Origin: Rhodococcus tibetensis
GTDB taxonomy: Bacteria; Actinomycetota; Actinomycetes; Mycobacteriales; Mycobacteriaceae
Direction: 5' to 3'
Length of the DNA stretch: 64,000 nt
NCBI RefSeq assembly: GCF_024438035.1
Contig: NZ_JANFQF010000002.1
Span: forward strand, 248,001-312,000
The first letter of the stretch is position 1. Every line of letters begins with the position of its first letter. Positions 35,211 to 43,433 of this stretch are shown here, piece after piece. A model generated the notes under the pieces. The model saw nothing but the letters and a program-made list of their open reading frames with translations. It had not been told where the DNA came from and did no database searches. The position numbers were made by a program, and so were the translations under genes.

Positions 35211-36461
35211 TCAGCGCGGCTTCGGCTCGGGCAACACCGAGGCCCCCAGCACATTGCAGACGATCAGCGCTGCGTGCAGTTCGGCGATGTTGCTCGTTGC
35301 GGGCCGGCCTCTGCGCTCTTCGGCACGACGCACCCTTTGCAGGACCGTGTTCCGGTGGATTCCCAAGGTGCTCGCTGCGGTCGCCAGGCTCCCTTGCGCG
35401 TCGAGAACAGCCAGGAGCGCGGCGCGCTCGCTGCGCTCTTTTGCGTCGTCCCGTGCGAGAGCGCCGAGCTGAGCGGCGACGAAGGCCCGCGCCGCATCCA
35501 GGTCGCGCGAGATGGCGTCTACCAAGGCAACATTGCTGAAGTGGGTGATCGATGGCGCCGCGCGACCGGACAGTTCGATGATTCGGCGAGTGCGTAGAGC
35601 CTCGAGGTGGGAGGTGCGGAAGCCTGCTGCCCCCGGATGGGGTGAGCCCACCGCGATATGAACCTTTTCGCGTTCGCCGGGAAACTCAGTCGCCATGCCC
35701 GTGAGCGAAGTCCTCACGTCCCCCGTGATCGACGCCCATCCCCACACTGCGAGTGGGCCGTCCGCCACGACGAGTGAGTGACCGGCCCCAAGGAACCTTC
35801 CAACCTGCCGAGCGAATCCCTCGAGGTCGACGCCGCGGTCGTCGACCCAGCACACGAAACCGATCTGCCGACCGGTGAGCCGGTGGCTGAGCACACGTTC
35901 GGCGCGAGCGATGTCGACGCGTTCCCCAACGAGCAGTGCCCGCACGACATCGGCGCGTTCGGCTCTTGCCTGGTTCTGGCGTCGGTCGAGCTCAGCGACG
36001 TACTCGGCGGCCACCAGACTGGAAATGCGGTCGATGTATCGAAATCCGTAGCGCTCGAGATCGATAAACGTCCTCAACGCGACAGCGGGGTCCTCGATCC
36101 AGTCAGTGAGTGAGTCGGAAAGCTTCTCGGTGAAGTACTCATGACCCAACCGATAGAACCGCAGCATCACATCGACGCTGTGCCCTCGTGATGCCATTGC
36201 GCGCGCGTGTTCGAGCGCCGTTACCGGCGCCTCCGCAGCCGCTACATCGATCCCATGACGAACCATCGAAAGTACCGCTTCGAGGTTCGACGAGCACGAT
36301 CCCAGAGTCAGGCCGCGAAGCTCGGCATCCCCGCCGACCTCCGGTATCCGTTCGGCTATATACGCCAGCATGTCGTCAGCCAGGCTGGACACATCCGCCA
36401 GCAGAGACGCAGCAATACCCCTTCCAGCCTCCGCACCGTGAGCCGGCTCCAGCGCCTCCAT
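35211..36461 (-). CDS. PucR/CdaR-type transcriptional regulator
   Basis: A 416-aa regulator with a long N-terminal sensor region (RsbRD/GGDEF-like, e.g. SVDVMLRFYRLGHEYF) and a C-terminal PucR helix-turn-helix (LLAVLDAQGSLATAASTLGI followed by HRNTVLQRVRRAEE). It is on the same strand as the desaturase fusion, 125 bp before it, and is the obvious candidate for its control, usually as an activator in this family. The inducer is unknown. Confidence 0.9.
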   Translation of the reverse strand: MEALEPAHGAEAGRGIAASLLADVSSLADDMLAYIAERIPEVGGDAELRGLTLGSCSSNLEAVLSMVRHGIDVAAAEAPVTALEHARAMASRGHSVDVMLRFYRLGHEYFTEKLSDSLTDWIEDPAVALRTFIDLERYGFRYIDRISSLVAAEYVAELDRRQNQARAERADVVRALLVGERVDIARAERVLSHRLTGRQIGFVCWVDDRGVDLEGFARQVGRFLGAGHSLVVADGPLAVWGWASITGDVRTSLTGMATEFPGEREKVHIAVGSPHPGAAGFRTSHLEALRTRRIIELSGRAAPSITHFSNVALVDAISRDLDAARAFVAAQLGALARDDAKERSERAALLAVLDAQGSLATAASTLGIHRNTVLQRVRRAEERRGRPATSNIAELHAALIVCNVLGASVLPEPKPR

Positions 36462-36588
36462 ATCTGCACACTAACCTGCGAATCAACGTCGAAGACGGCA
36501 ATGTCGTCGACATGCGCGCGCCGAACATGAGCCCGGCGGCGGCCCGCAGGCAACCTCACACAGTCGGTCGACTGTTCTAGAAGGAACC

Positions 36589-36834
36589 ATGAGCGAACAT
36601 CTGGCCACGCCCCGAACTCGGGATCGTCGGCCGGCGGCAGACGCGTTCGCTCAACTCATGGATGCACAACGTTCCGGCTCTGATGCGTGGCCGCGACCGC
36701 GCGCGGTGAGCCACCCGGGTGCCAACCTCATCGCGATCACAGGTCTGGGCGGAATCGACTCCCTGTCGGGCACCGCCGCATTCAACGGCGTCGAGATCCA
36801 AATCCAGGCCCTCGACTCTCCAACACCGGCGTAA
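36589..36834 (+). CDS. small hypothetical ORF
   Basis: An 81-aa frame with a good ribosome site (AAGGA) before ATG 36589 (MSEHLATPRTRDRRPAAD). The second half (SGTAAFNGVEI) lies in the segment shared with 19985-20207; the other copy lacks the first half. No family recognised. Confidence 0.4.
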   Translation: MSEHLATPRTRDRRPAADAFAQLMDAQRSGSDAWPRPRAVSHPGANLIAITGLGGIDSLSGTAAFNGVEIQIQALDSPTPA

Positions 36835-36990
36835 ACCGGCGATCATTGCACAGCGACTATCAAAGGGTATATCCCGCATGACCGAACACAATCCCGCCCG
36901 CAACCCCGAACAACGCGTCATCGACGAGATCGACGCCCTCGTCGAATGACAGTTCGAGGAGGGCCGCAGGCGAGGTGACGGCCCACGACC
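36757..36990. repeat. ~230-bp segment homologous to 19985-20207
   Basis: This is the better-preserved upstream context of the two copies, because the small ORF before it continues across the boundary. The homologous MTEHNPAR frame has TGA where the other copy has TGG (Trp), so each copy carries its own damage. Confidence 0.75.
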
Positions 36991-37162
36991 GAGCGACACT
37001 GAGCCCATCAAGAACGACAGCTTTGCCGAGGCGACTGTCGCGCTGCGCAACGCAGTTCCGCGGATCTGTACATTCGTGAACGGTGTGCATCGATTGGCGC
37101 GGACGATCCCGCTGATTGCCAAGTCCGAAGCCGCGGTGGGAGCGCGAATGCGTGGGCGCTGA
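36878..37162 (+). pseudogene. MTEHNP-frame gene with internal stop
   Basis: ATG 36878 gives MTEHNPARNPEQRVIDEIDA, then LVE and TGA at 36947. The same frame then continues for ~70 codons (QFEEGRRRGDGP, EATVALRNAVPR, VHRLARTIPL) to 37162. The second copy near 20095 reads Trp at the stop position. It is probably a small gene inactivated by one base change; the family is unknown. Confidence 0.5.
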
Positions 37163-37173
37163 TCCTCGAACGA

Positions 37174-38022
37174 TTACCCGGACGGTTCGGTGATTCGTGG
37201 GTCGAGTCCGTATTGGTCGCGGGCCCCGAGATGGGCTCGCAGGGTGGCGCCTTCGTAATCGAGCTGAAAAAGTCCGCGTTCCTGCACGATCGGGACGACC
37301 TGGTCGACGAAGGCGTCGACGCCGTCGTGGTAGCCGTCGATGGCGAGTGAGAAGCCGTCGCAGGCGCCTGCCTCGAACCACTTCTGCATGTGGTCGGCGA
37401 CGTCGGTGGCGGTGCAGGCGACGACGGGATGGTAGTCGATGACTCCGTGTGCGATGACTCGCGCAGGGGCCATCCTTCGCGGACCACCTCGATGGCGTGG
37501 GCGGAACGTGGGTCGTGTGGGTTGGGCTCGATGTCGGAAAGTTCTCGCGCAGAGAGGGGCTCATCGATCTGGTGGTAACCGAGTGGCAGGCCGATCATCG
37601 TTCCGAGGTAGCGCACGCGCTGCCGCAGGTCGACTGACTCGTCCAGCAGTCGCCTCCGGTCCAGTGCGGCGCGGCGGGAGGATGCGATGGTCGGCATGAA
37701 CCCGGCGAACATCTTGACGTCGTCGGGGTTGCGTCCGGCTCGCCCAGCGGCGGCGCGTAACGCGCGGCGCTGGGCTTGCCCGTCTTCGATGGTGTAAGGG
37801 TTGGCATAAACGCCGTCAGCGTAGCGGGCGGCCAGTTCCAGGCGTTCATGCCGCCACCCGCCTGGAAGAGGACCGGTTGGCCCTGCTCGTCCTGCTCCCA
37901 ACTACCCCACAGGGCCTGCACGATCTGGACTACCTCGTGCGCGCGTTCGTATTTGTCGCTGCGTGAACGGATTTGGCGTCTGAAGTTGGCCGCGGCGGCG
38001 GGGTCGGAGGTGCCGACCGGGC
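37174..38022 (-). pseudogene. NtaA/SnaA/DszA-type FMN-dependent monooxygenase pseudogene
   Basis: Three minus-strand frames join to a family member: TSDPAAAANFRR, then KYERAHEVVQIVQALWGSWE; ELAARYADGVYANPYTIEDG with GLPLGYHQIDEPLSA; and DHMQKWFEAGACDGFSL with FVDQVVPIVQERGLFQLDYEG to the C-terminus. Shifts fall near 37855 and 37470, and the N-terminal half (about 200 residues) is gone. Intact members hydroxylate amino-polycarboxylates, sulfones or similar substrates with reduced FMN. Confidence 0.8.
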
Positions 38023-38092
38023 TCGCAACAGCCCTTCGGCGGAGCCCCCGAAGGTTACCGGAGCACGCCGAAAGTTCTGTCTATAGCGATGA

Positions 38093-38704
38093 TCAGGCCG
38101 GGGGATCGCCGACGCCGGCGGCATCGAGCAATGCGCTGGCGGTCTCGACTGCGAGGCAGTCGAGGCGCTGTGCCTGTACGACAGAGCGGGCGCTGGCTCC
38201 GTCCAAGACGAGAGTGAGCTGTCGGGCCAACCGGGCGGGGTCCTTCGCACCGCCGCGTGCCGCCTCCTGCTGGAAGAACGTGGTCAGCTTGTCCTTCTGG
38301 CGACGCGCGACCACACTCGCCGGATGCTCGGGCGCTTTGACTTGGACCGCCGCAGCGACGAACGGACAGCCACGAAAGTCGTGTCTCCGCTCCAGGTCTT
38401 CAAACCGTTCGAAGACGTGCAGTATCCGTGCTCGCGGCGGACGTTCGTCGCCTTCGGCTGGCAACAGTGAGGCCTGATAGTCGGGTGCCGTGCGCTCCAG
38501 CAGGCTGGCGGCGATTAGATCATCTTTGCTGTCGAACAGCTGGTACATCGAACGCTTGGATACACCGGCCGCTCGGCACAAAGTGTCGACGCCGATGTGG
38601 ACGCCCTGTTCGTAGAACAGCTTCGCCGCGGCGTCGAGCAACCGGTCGCGCGAGGAAACGGCACCAGCGCCCGCCGCAGGCGAGGACGTTGTCGGGTTGG
38701 TCAT
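38093..38704 (-). CDS. TetR/AcrR-family repressor
   Basis: A 203-aa TetR regulator: N-terminal HTH SRDRLLDAAAKLFYEQGVH, then CRAAGVSKRSMYQLFDSKDD. The ligand domain has FRGCPFVAAAVQVKA. I place the start at ATG 38704 (MTNPTTSSPAAG), because the longer frame to 38758 runs through the operator pair. It is divergent from the DHA2 transporter at 38815; by family precedent it should repress both genes until a drug-like ligand binds. Confidence 0.9.
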   Translation of the reverse strand: MTNPTTSSPAAGAGAVSSRDRLLDAAAKLFYEQGVHIGVDTLCRAAGVSKRSMYQLFDSKDDLIAASLLERTAPDYQASLLPAEGDERPPRARILHVFERFEDLERRHDFRGCPFVAAAVQVKAPEHPASVVARRQKDKLTTFFQQEAARGGAKDPARLARQLTLVLDGASARSVVQAQRLDCLAVETASALLDAAGVGDPPA

Positions 38705-38737
38705 AGACGACAGGCTACCCCTCGAGTTGCGCTTTGA

Positions 38738-38775
38738 AAACTGATCTGTTTTCCTCATTGGAAACAGATCGGTTT
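38738..38775. promoter_or_regulatory. two tandem operator-like palindromes for the TetR/MFS pair
   Basis: AAACTGATCTGTTT (38738-38751) and AAACAGATCGGTTT (38762-38775) are both near-perfect 14-bp palindromes, with centres 24 bp apart. They are also inverted with respect to each other around TTCCTCATTGGAA. They lie between the divergent TetR and MFS genes. Confidence 0.7.
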
Positions 38776-38814
38776 CTGAAGTGATCTACACATGACCAGC
38801 AACAAAGGGGACAA

Positions 38815-40302
38815 ATGACTACCACGATCGGGGCACCTGCCTCAGGTAAGACAGGCCGTCGCGGCTCACACGCCTTGCGCTGGTGGGTGCTAGTCGTGCT
38901 GGGTGTGGCCCAGCTCATGGTGACGCTCGACGCGACTGTCGTGAACATCGCGCTGCCCGCGGCCCAACAGGACCTCGGTTTCAGCGACGGCGACCGGCAG
39001 TGGGTTATCACCGGCTACGCGCTGGCGTTCGGCAGTTTGTTGCTGTTGGGCGGCCGACTGGGTGACCTGTTCGGCCGACGTAACACCTTCGTGATCGGTC
39101 TGATCGGTTTTGCGGGTGCATCTGTCGTCGGCGGCGCGGCCAGTAGCTTCGAAATCCTCGTCGCGGCCCGTGTCGGCCAGGGCGTCTTCGGTGCTCTGCT
39201 GGCCCCCGCGGCGCTCTCGCTGCTTACTGTGACCTTCACCGAAAAGTCCGAAAGAGCCAAGGCCTTTGGCATATTCAGTGCGTTGTCCGGTGCTGGCGCC
39301 GCCATCGGTCTACTGCTCGGCGGCATGCTGACCGAATGGGCGTCCTGGCGTTGGGTGATGTTCGTGAACGTCGGATTCGCCGCCGTCGCCTTGGTCGGTG
39401 CGGTGCTGCTGCTGGCCAAGCATGTCACCACCGAGCGGCCCAAGCTCGACATTCCGGGCACCCTCGTGGTGAGCGCCGCGCTGTTCGCCATCGTCTACGG
39501 ATTCGCGCACGCCGAATCATCCGGCTGGACCAACCCGGTCACCCTCGGGTGCCTGATCGGTGGAGTCGTACTGCTCGCGGTGTTCGTCTGGCTGGAGGCG
39601 AGGGTCGCACATCCGCTGCTTCCCCTGCGACTGGTGCTGGACCGCACGCGCGGTGGTTCGTTCTTGGCGGTGTTCGTCATGGGCATGGGGATGTTCTCGA
39701 TCTTCCTGTTCCTGACCTTCTATCTGATTGTCAGCTTGGGCTACTCGCCGATCGAGGGCGGTCTGGCGTTCCTGCCGATGGTCGCGGGCATCGTTCTCTC
39801 GTCGACCACGGTGCCGTCGCTGCTGTTGCCCAGGGTCGGTCCGAAAATTGTGATCAGCAGTAGCTTCCTGGTTTCCGCAGTCGGCATGGTTTGGCTGACG
39901 CAGCTCGAATTGGGCAGCAGCTTCGTCACCGATGTCCTGCCTGGCCTGGTCTTGCTGGGTATCGGCCTCGGTGGTGCGATGACCACCGCGTTCCAGGGCG
40001 CGACCGCAGGTGTGCACCACGAGGACGCTGGTGTCGCCTCGGCGCTGATCAACACCAGCCAGCAGGTAGGTGGCTCGATCAGCACGGCGCTACTGACCAC
40101 CGTTGCCGCGTCGGCGATGACCGACTACCTGACCTCGCACCAGCCCGGGCCGCTGACCGTGGCGCAGGCCCACGTCGCCAGCTACACGGCCACCTTCACG
40201 TGGGGCACCGGAATCTTCGTGGCCGGTGCGGTGATCGCGGCGTTGCTGGTGCCGAATGCAGCTCTGGCACCGTCGGAGGGCGAATTGGTGATAGCGCACT
40301 GA
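38815..40302 (+). CDS. MFS drug efflux transporter, DHA2 (EmrB/QacA) family
   Basis: A 495-aa, 14-helix proton-coupled exporter. Family marks are MVTLDATVVNIALPAAQQDL in helix 1, WVITGYALAFGSLLLLGGRL, GDLFGRRNTF (motif A), GQGVFGALLAPAALSLL and SGAGAAIGLLLGGML (motif C). A ribosome site AAAGGGGA precedes the ATG. It is likely controlled by the adjacent TetR protein through the operators at 38738-38775. Substrates are probably lipophilic or cationic compounds. A strong terminator follows. Confidence 0.93.
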   Translation: MTTTIGAPASGKTGRRGSHALRWWVLVVLGVAQLMVTLDATVVNIALPAAQQDLGFSDGDRQWVITGYALAFGSLLLLGGRLGDLFGRRNTFVIGLIGFAGASVVGGAASSFEILVAARVGQGVFGALLAPAALSLLTVTFTEKSERAKAFGIFSALSGAGAAIGLLLGGMLTEWASWRWVMFVNVGFAAVALVGAVLLLAKHVTTERPKLDIPGTLVVSAALFAIVYGFAHAESSGWTNPVTLGCLIGGVVLLAVFVWLEARVAHPLLPLRLVLDRTRGGSFLAVFVMGMGMFSIFLFLTFYLIVSLGYSPIEGGLAFLPMVAGIVLSSTTVPSLLLPRVGPKIVISSSFLVSAVGMVWLTQLELGSSFVTDVLPGLVLLGIGLGGAMTTAFQGATAGVHHEDAGVASALINTSQQVGGSISTALLTTVAASAMTDYLTSHQPGPLTVAQAHVASYTATFTWGTGIFVAGAVIAALLVPNAALAPSEGELVIAH

Positions 40303-40320
40303 GCTGTTCCGCTCGAACCG

Positions 40321-40355
40321 CACCACGCCCGCGTCGTGATAACGCGGGCGTGGTG
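40321..40355 (+). terminator. strong rho-independent-type terminator after MFS gene
   Basis: A perfect 14-bp stem CACCACGCCCGCGT / ACGCGGGCGTGGTG with a 7-nt loop, 18 bp past the transporter stop, followed by a T-rich stretch (ctgtttgtgt). Confidence 0.85.
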
Positions 40356-40494
40356 CTGTTTGTGTGCGGTCGCAAGAGGAAAGTGTTGGCGCAGCACATT
40401 GTTGGGCATTGACCCGACTGTCCAGCGGGTACGCCGAACGGTTCGCGGTATCAAATCGGCACCAACGCGATTTAGGTCGCCCAAGCGTTCGGTG

Positions 40495-40747
40495 TCCGGC
40501 GTTGCCGTGACCGCCGGATCCTCGAAGACACTCCGCGCCTACCGCGATTTCGGTGCCGACATCCTCGTCAACTACACCGACGCCGACTTCGTGACGGCGG
40601 TGAAAGAGGGCAAAAGGCGGGCAAGGCATGGACGTCGTCCTGGCCGATATGGGCACCGCCTATCTCGCCCGCAATGTCAGCGCCCTCGCCTAGAGTGGGC
40701 GACTGGTGGTGACCGGCCTGCTGGGGCGGTTCGGACGGCACACTTAG
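40495..40747 (+). pseudogene. quinone oxidoreductase (MDR) fragment
   Basis: One frame gives VAVTAGSSKTLRAYRDFGAD then ILVNYTDADFVTAVKEG; a second continues GMDVVLADMGTAYLARNVSA, a stop, then SGRLVVTGLLG. This is the nucleotide-binding half of a zeta-crystallin/PIG3-type quinone oxidoreductase, frameshifted near 40615 and interrupted by TAG at 40691. The N-terminal half is missing. Confidence 0.65.
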
Positions 40748-40918
40748 CCTTCCGTAACGCATGGCCACGCGCCCGGCGTCGACTCCAGCAGCCTCCGCGC
40801 CCGCCCCGCCACAGCTCGACTGAGCGACCGCGGCCAGCGGCCCAGTTCGCCGGCATCGGCAACCCGACTCGACCGTGTGCTCGGCGCCGGCAGTGAGCTT
40901 ACCGACGTGGCGTGAGGC

Positions 40919-41593
40919 CTACCGTCCCGCGGCGATCCGGGCCTTCTCGAGCGCGGCGAGGGTGCGGAGCACGGTGGCGCGCTGCTTCTCGAGGTCGCTG
41001 AGGCGGGCGCGCGCAGCCAACCCGACAGGCTCGCCGATCTGGCTCATCTGGGTGTCGATCGATGTCAGCTGCTCGAGGAGTCCGGTGACCCGGGTTTCGA
41101 GGGCGGCGACGTCGACGGAATCGGTGCGCACGGGTGCCGCGGGAGGGGTGGACGGGCTGCGCGACGAACTCGGGCGACTGGACGTGGATGCCGCGGACGT
41201 TCCGGAATGTGCCGAACTGCGAGGCTCCGAGACGACACTGGCGGCCCGGGGGCGCAGCGCCTTCCGCACGGTCGCGGGGTCGGGAAGCTCGGACAGCTTC
41301 ACCTCATTCAGCTCACGACGCGCATCGCGGGCCTTGACACGGTGTTCGCGCTCTTCGTCGTCGTCCGACTGCAGCGTGCCACCCAGGGGGCGCAAGCCGT
41401 ACATGCCGAGGAAGCGGCGGGCTTCGTCGATCACGGATTCCTTCTCACGGCAAGCGCCACAGCGAGGTTCGTTGCGAAACATCTCGACCGCATGGTCATC
41501 TCCGCACCAGACGCAAGCCCCCGGCGACCAACGTCGGACGTTTCGAATTGCACCGATATCGATAGGGCCGGAGAGAGTCTGCGCGTCGATCAC
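40919..41593 (-). CDS. hypothetical zinc-ribbon and coiled-coil protein
   Basis: A 224-aa protein. The N-terminal ~60 residues carry two Cys pairs (GACVWCGDD and PRCGACREKE) as in a small zinc ribbon. The middle is Ser/Pro/Ala-rich and low in complexity. The C-terminus (about 155-220) looks like a helical coiled coil (ALETRVTGLLEQLTSIDTQM; LEKQRATVLRTLAALEKAR). Starts at GTG 41593. Function unknown; nucleic-acid or protein binding is plausible. Confidence 0.7.
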   Translation of the reverse strand: MIDAQTLSGPIDIGAIRNVRRWSPGACVWCGDDHAVEMFRNEPRCGACREKESVIDEARRFLGMYGLRPLGGTLQSDDDEEREHRVKARDARRELNEVKLSELPDPATVRKALRPRAASVVSEPRSSAHSGTSAASTSSRPSSSRSPSTPPAAPVRTDSVDVAALETRVTGLLEQLTSIDTQMSQIGEPVGLAARARLSDLEKQRATVLRTLAALEKARIAAGR

Positions 41594-41746
41594 GACGAGC
41601 CACAGTAGGGCACAGCGAGCCCGGGCGTCACATTGCCTCGCAGGCGACCTGCACTTCTGCGAACGAGCGTGACGAAGATCATGTTTGGCCTCGGGTGAGA
41701 GAGTGCAAACGCTGTGTGCCGCACAACTTTTCCCGACCAGTCAGTT

Positions 41747-42382
41747 TCATTCGCCCGCGCCGATCACCGTGGTCAGCCACTCGACGAGCGGTCGCATCTC
41801 GCACCAGGCGGTGCGCACTTCCTGTGCGGTGCGCGGAGTGTCGATCCAGTCGGGGGAGAGGTACTTCTTGCCCGCGGTCAGCGATTTGTGGCGCATCAGA
41901 TCCAGCCGCGGATGATCCTCGGCAACGCCGCGAGGCCGAGTCTTCACCTTGTCGCCGCCGATCTCATATCCCGACGACTGCACCTTCTTCACGAGCCGCA
42001 CCAGTTGGCGTCCCTTACGATCGTCGTCGACCGCGTCGCGGAACCGGGTGACTTGAACAGGCGTATGCGAGTAGAAGCCGCCCGCGACGAACAAGCCCGA
42101 TGCATCGATCTGTACGTAGAAGCCCACTCCCGGGCGCGTCTCGACGAAACCGCCCTGATGGGTCTTGTACGGGGTCTTGTCCTTCGAGAAGCGCACGTCG
42201 CGGTAGGGGCGAAACACTTTGCCCGCACCGAACTCCTCCTCGAGTTCGGCCAGCAACGCTGTCATGGGAGCCCGCACTACCTCGTCGTAGACGGATTTGT
42301 GCGCGGTCCAGAAGCTCTTGCTGTTGTCTGCCTCGAGATCTTCGTAGAAGTCGAGTGCAGCGATAGGTATTCCGGTGAACAC
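41747..42382 (-). CDS. DUF2461 family protein
   Basis: A 211-aa protein of the DUF2461 / TIGR02453 family: FYEDLEADNSKSFWTAHK, FGAGKVFRPYRDVRFSKDKT with PYKTHQGGFVE, and GFYVQIDASGLFVAGGFY. The biochemical role is unknown in the family. It starts at GTG 42382, downstream of prs on the same strand and separated from it by the very long hairpin at 42395-42444. Confidence 0.9.
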   Translation of the reverse strand: MFTGIPIAALDFYEDLEADNSKSFWTAHKSVYDEVVRAPMTALLAELEEEFGAGKVFRPYRDVRFSKDKTPYKTHQGGFVETRPGVGFYVQIDASGLFVAGGFYSHTPVQVTRFRDAVDDDRKGRQLVRLVKKVQSSGYEIGGDKVKTRPRGVAEDHPRLDLMRHKSLTAGKKYLSPDWIDTPRTAQEVRTAWCEMRPLVEWLTTVIGAGE

Positions 42383-42394
42383 GACAGAAGGCTA

Positions 42395-42444
42395 CGCCTG
42401 TGAGTGGTTGACGAGTCCAGTGACTCGTCAACCACTCACAGGCG
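42395..42444 (-). terminator. 23-bp perfect inverted repeat terminator after prs
   Basis: Arms 42395-42417 and 42422-42444 are perfect complements (CGCCTGTGAGTGG... against ...CCACTCACAGGCG) around CAGT. It begins 9 bp past the minus-strand prs stop at 42453. The length is unusual for a terminator. Confidence 0.8.
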
Positions 42445-42452
42445 CGAAGCGC

Positions 42453-43433
42453 CTAGGCGTTGCCGTTGAACAGCGACGTCACCGAGCCGTTCTCGAAAAC
42501 TTCCTTGATGGTGCGCGCCAGCAGCGGAGCGATGGACAGCACCGTCAGCTGCGCGAACTTCTTCGACTCGTCGATCGGAAGGGTGTTGGTGACGATGACT
42601 TCCTTGGCACCACACGCTGCCAGCCGATCCGCGGCGGGGTCGGAGAGCACACCGTGGGTGGCGGCGATGATCACGTCACCGGCACCGGCCTCCTTGAGGA
42701 TTTTCACGGCGCCGGCGATGGTTCCACCGGTGTCGATCATGTCGTCGATGAGGATGCAGGTGTGGCCTTCGACCTCACCGACCACCCGGTTCGACTTCAC
42801 CTGGTTGGGCACCAGGGGGTCGCGGGTCTTGTGGATGAACGCCAGCGGGGCGCCGCCGAGGGTGTCGGCCCACTTCTCGGCGACACGGACGCGACCGGAG
42901 TCGGGGGAGACGACGGCGATGTTCTCGGTGCCGTAGTTGCCGCGGATGTACTCGGCAAGCTGTCCCTGCGCGTGCATGTGATCGACGGGGCCGTCGAAGA
43001 AGCCCTGGATCTGATCGGTGTGGAGATCGACCGTGATGATGCGGTCGGCACCGGCGGTCTTGAGGAGGTCTGCGACGAGGCGCGCGGAGATGGGCTCACG
43101 TCCGCGGTGCTTCTTGTCCTGGCGTGCATACGGGTAGAAGGGCAGCACCGCGGTGATGCGCTTGGCCGATCCGCGCTTGAGCGCATCGATCATGATCAGC
43201 TGTTCCATCACCCAGGTGTTCAGCGGGGCCGGGTGGCTCTGCAGGACGAAGGCGTCGGAGCCGCGCACCGACTCTTCGAAGCGGACGAAGATCTCACCGT
43301 TGGCGAAGTCACGAGCAGTCTGCGGAGTGACCCGCACGTCGAGTTCCTTCGCCACCTGCTCGGCCAGCTCCGGATGCGCGCGACCAGAAAAAAGCATGAG
43401 GTTCTTCTGGTTGTCGATCCAATTCGCGGTCAC
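42453..43433 (-). CDS. prs: ribose-phosphate pyrophosphokinase (PRPP synthetase)
   Basis: A 326-aa class I PRPP synthetase making PRPP from ribose 5-phosphate and ATP for nucleotide, His and Trp synthesis. Signatures: [16 protein letters not shown], the cation-binding [17 protein letters not shown], and the PRPP loop [14 protein letters not shown]. Its ATG overlaps the glmU stop by 4 bp, so the pair is co-translated. The order prs-glmU matches mycobacteria (Rv1017c-Rv1018c). Confidence 0.98.
   Translation of the reverse strand: MTANWIDNQKNLMLFSGRAHPELAEQVAKELDVRVTPQTARDFANGEIFVRFEESVRGSDAFVLQSHPAPLNTWVMEQLIMIDALKRGSAKRITAVLPFYPYARQDKKHRGREPISARLVADLLKTAGADRIITVDLHTDQIQGFFDGPVDHMHAQGQLAEYIRGNYGTENIAVVSPDSGRVRVAEKWADTLGGAPLAFIHKTRDPLVPNQVKSNRVVGEVEGHTCILIDDMIDTGGTIAGAVKILKEAGAGDVIIAATHGVLSDPAADRLAACGAKEVIVTNTLPIDESKKFAQLTVLSIAPLLARTIKEVFENGSVTSLFNGNA

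Noticed and set aside
36462-38022. Integrated plasmid or prophage
   Set aside because: No integrase, replication or phage structural gene and no att-like repeats; only remnants are seen.
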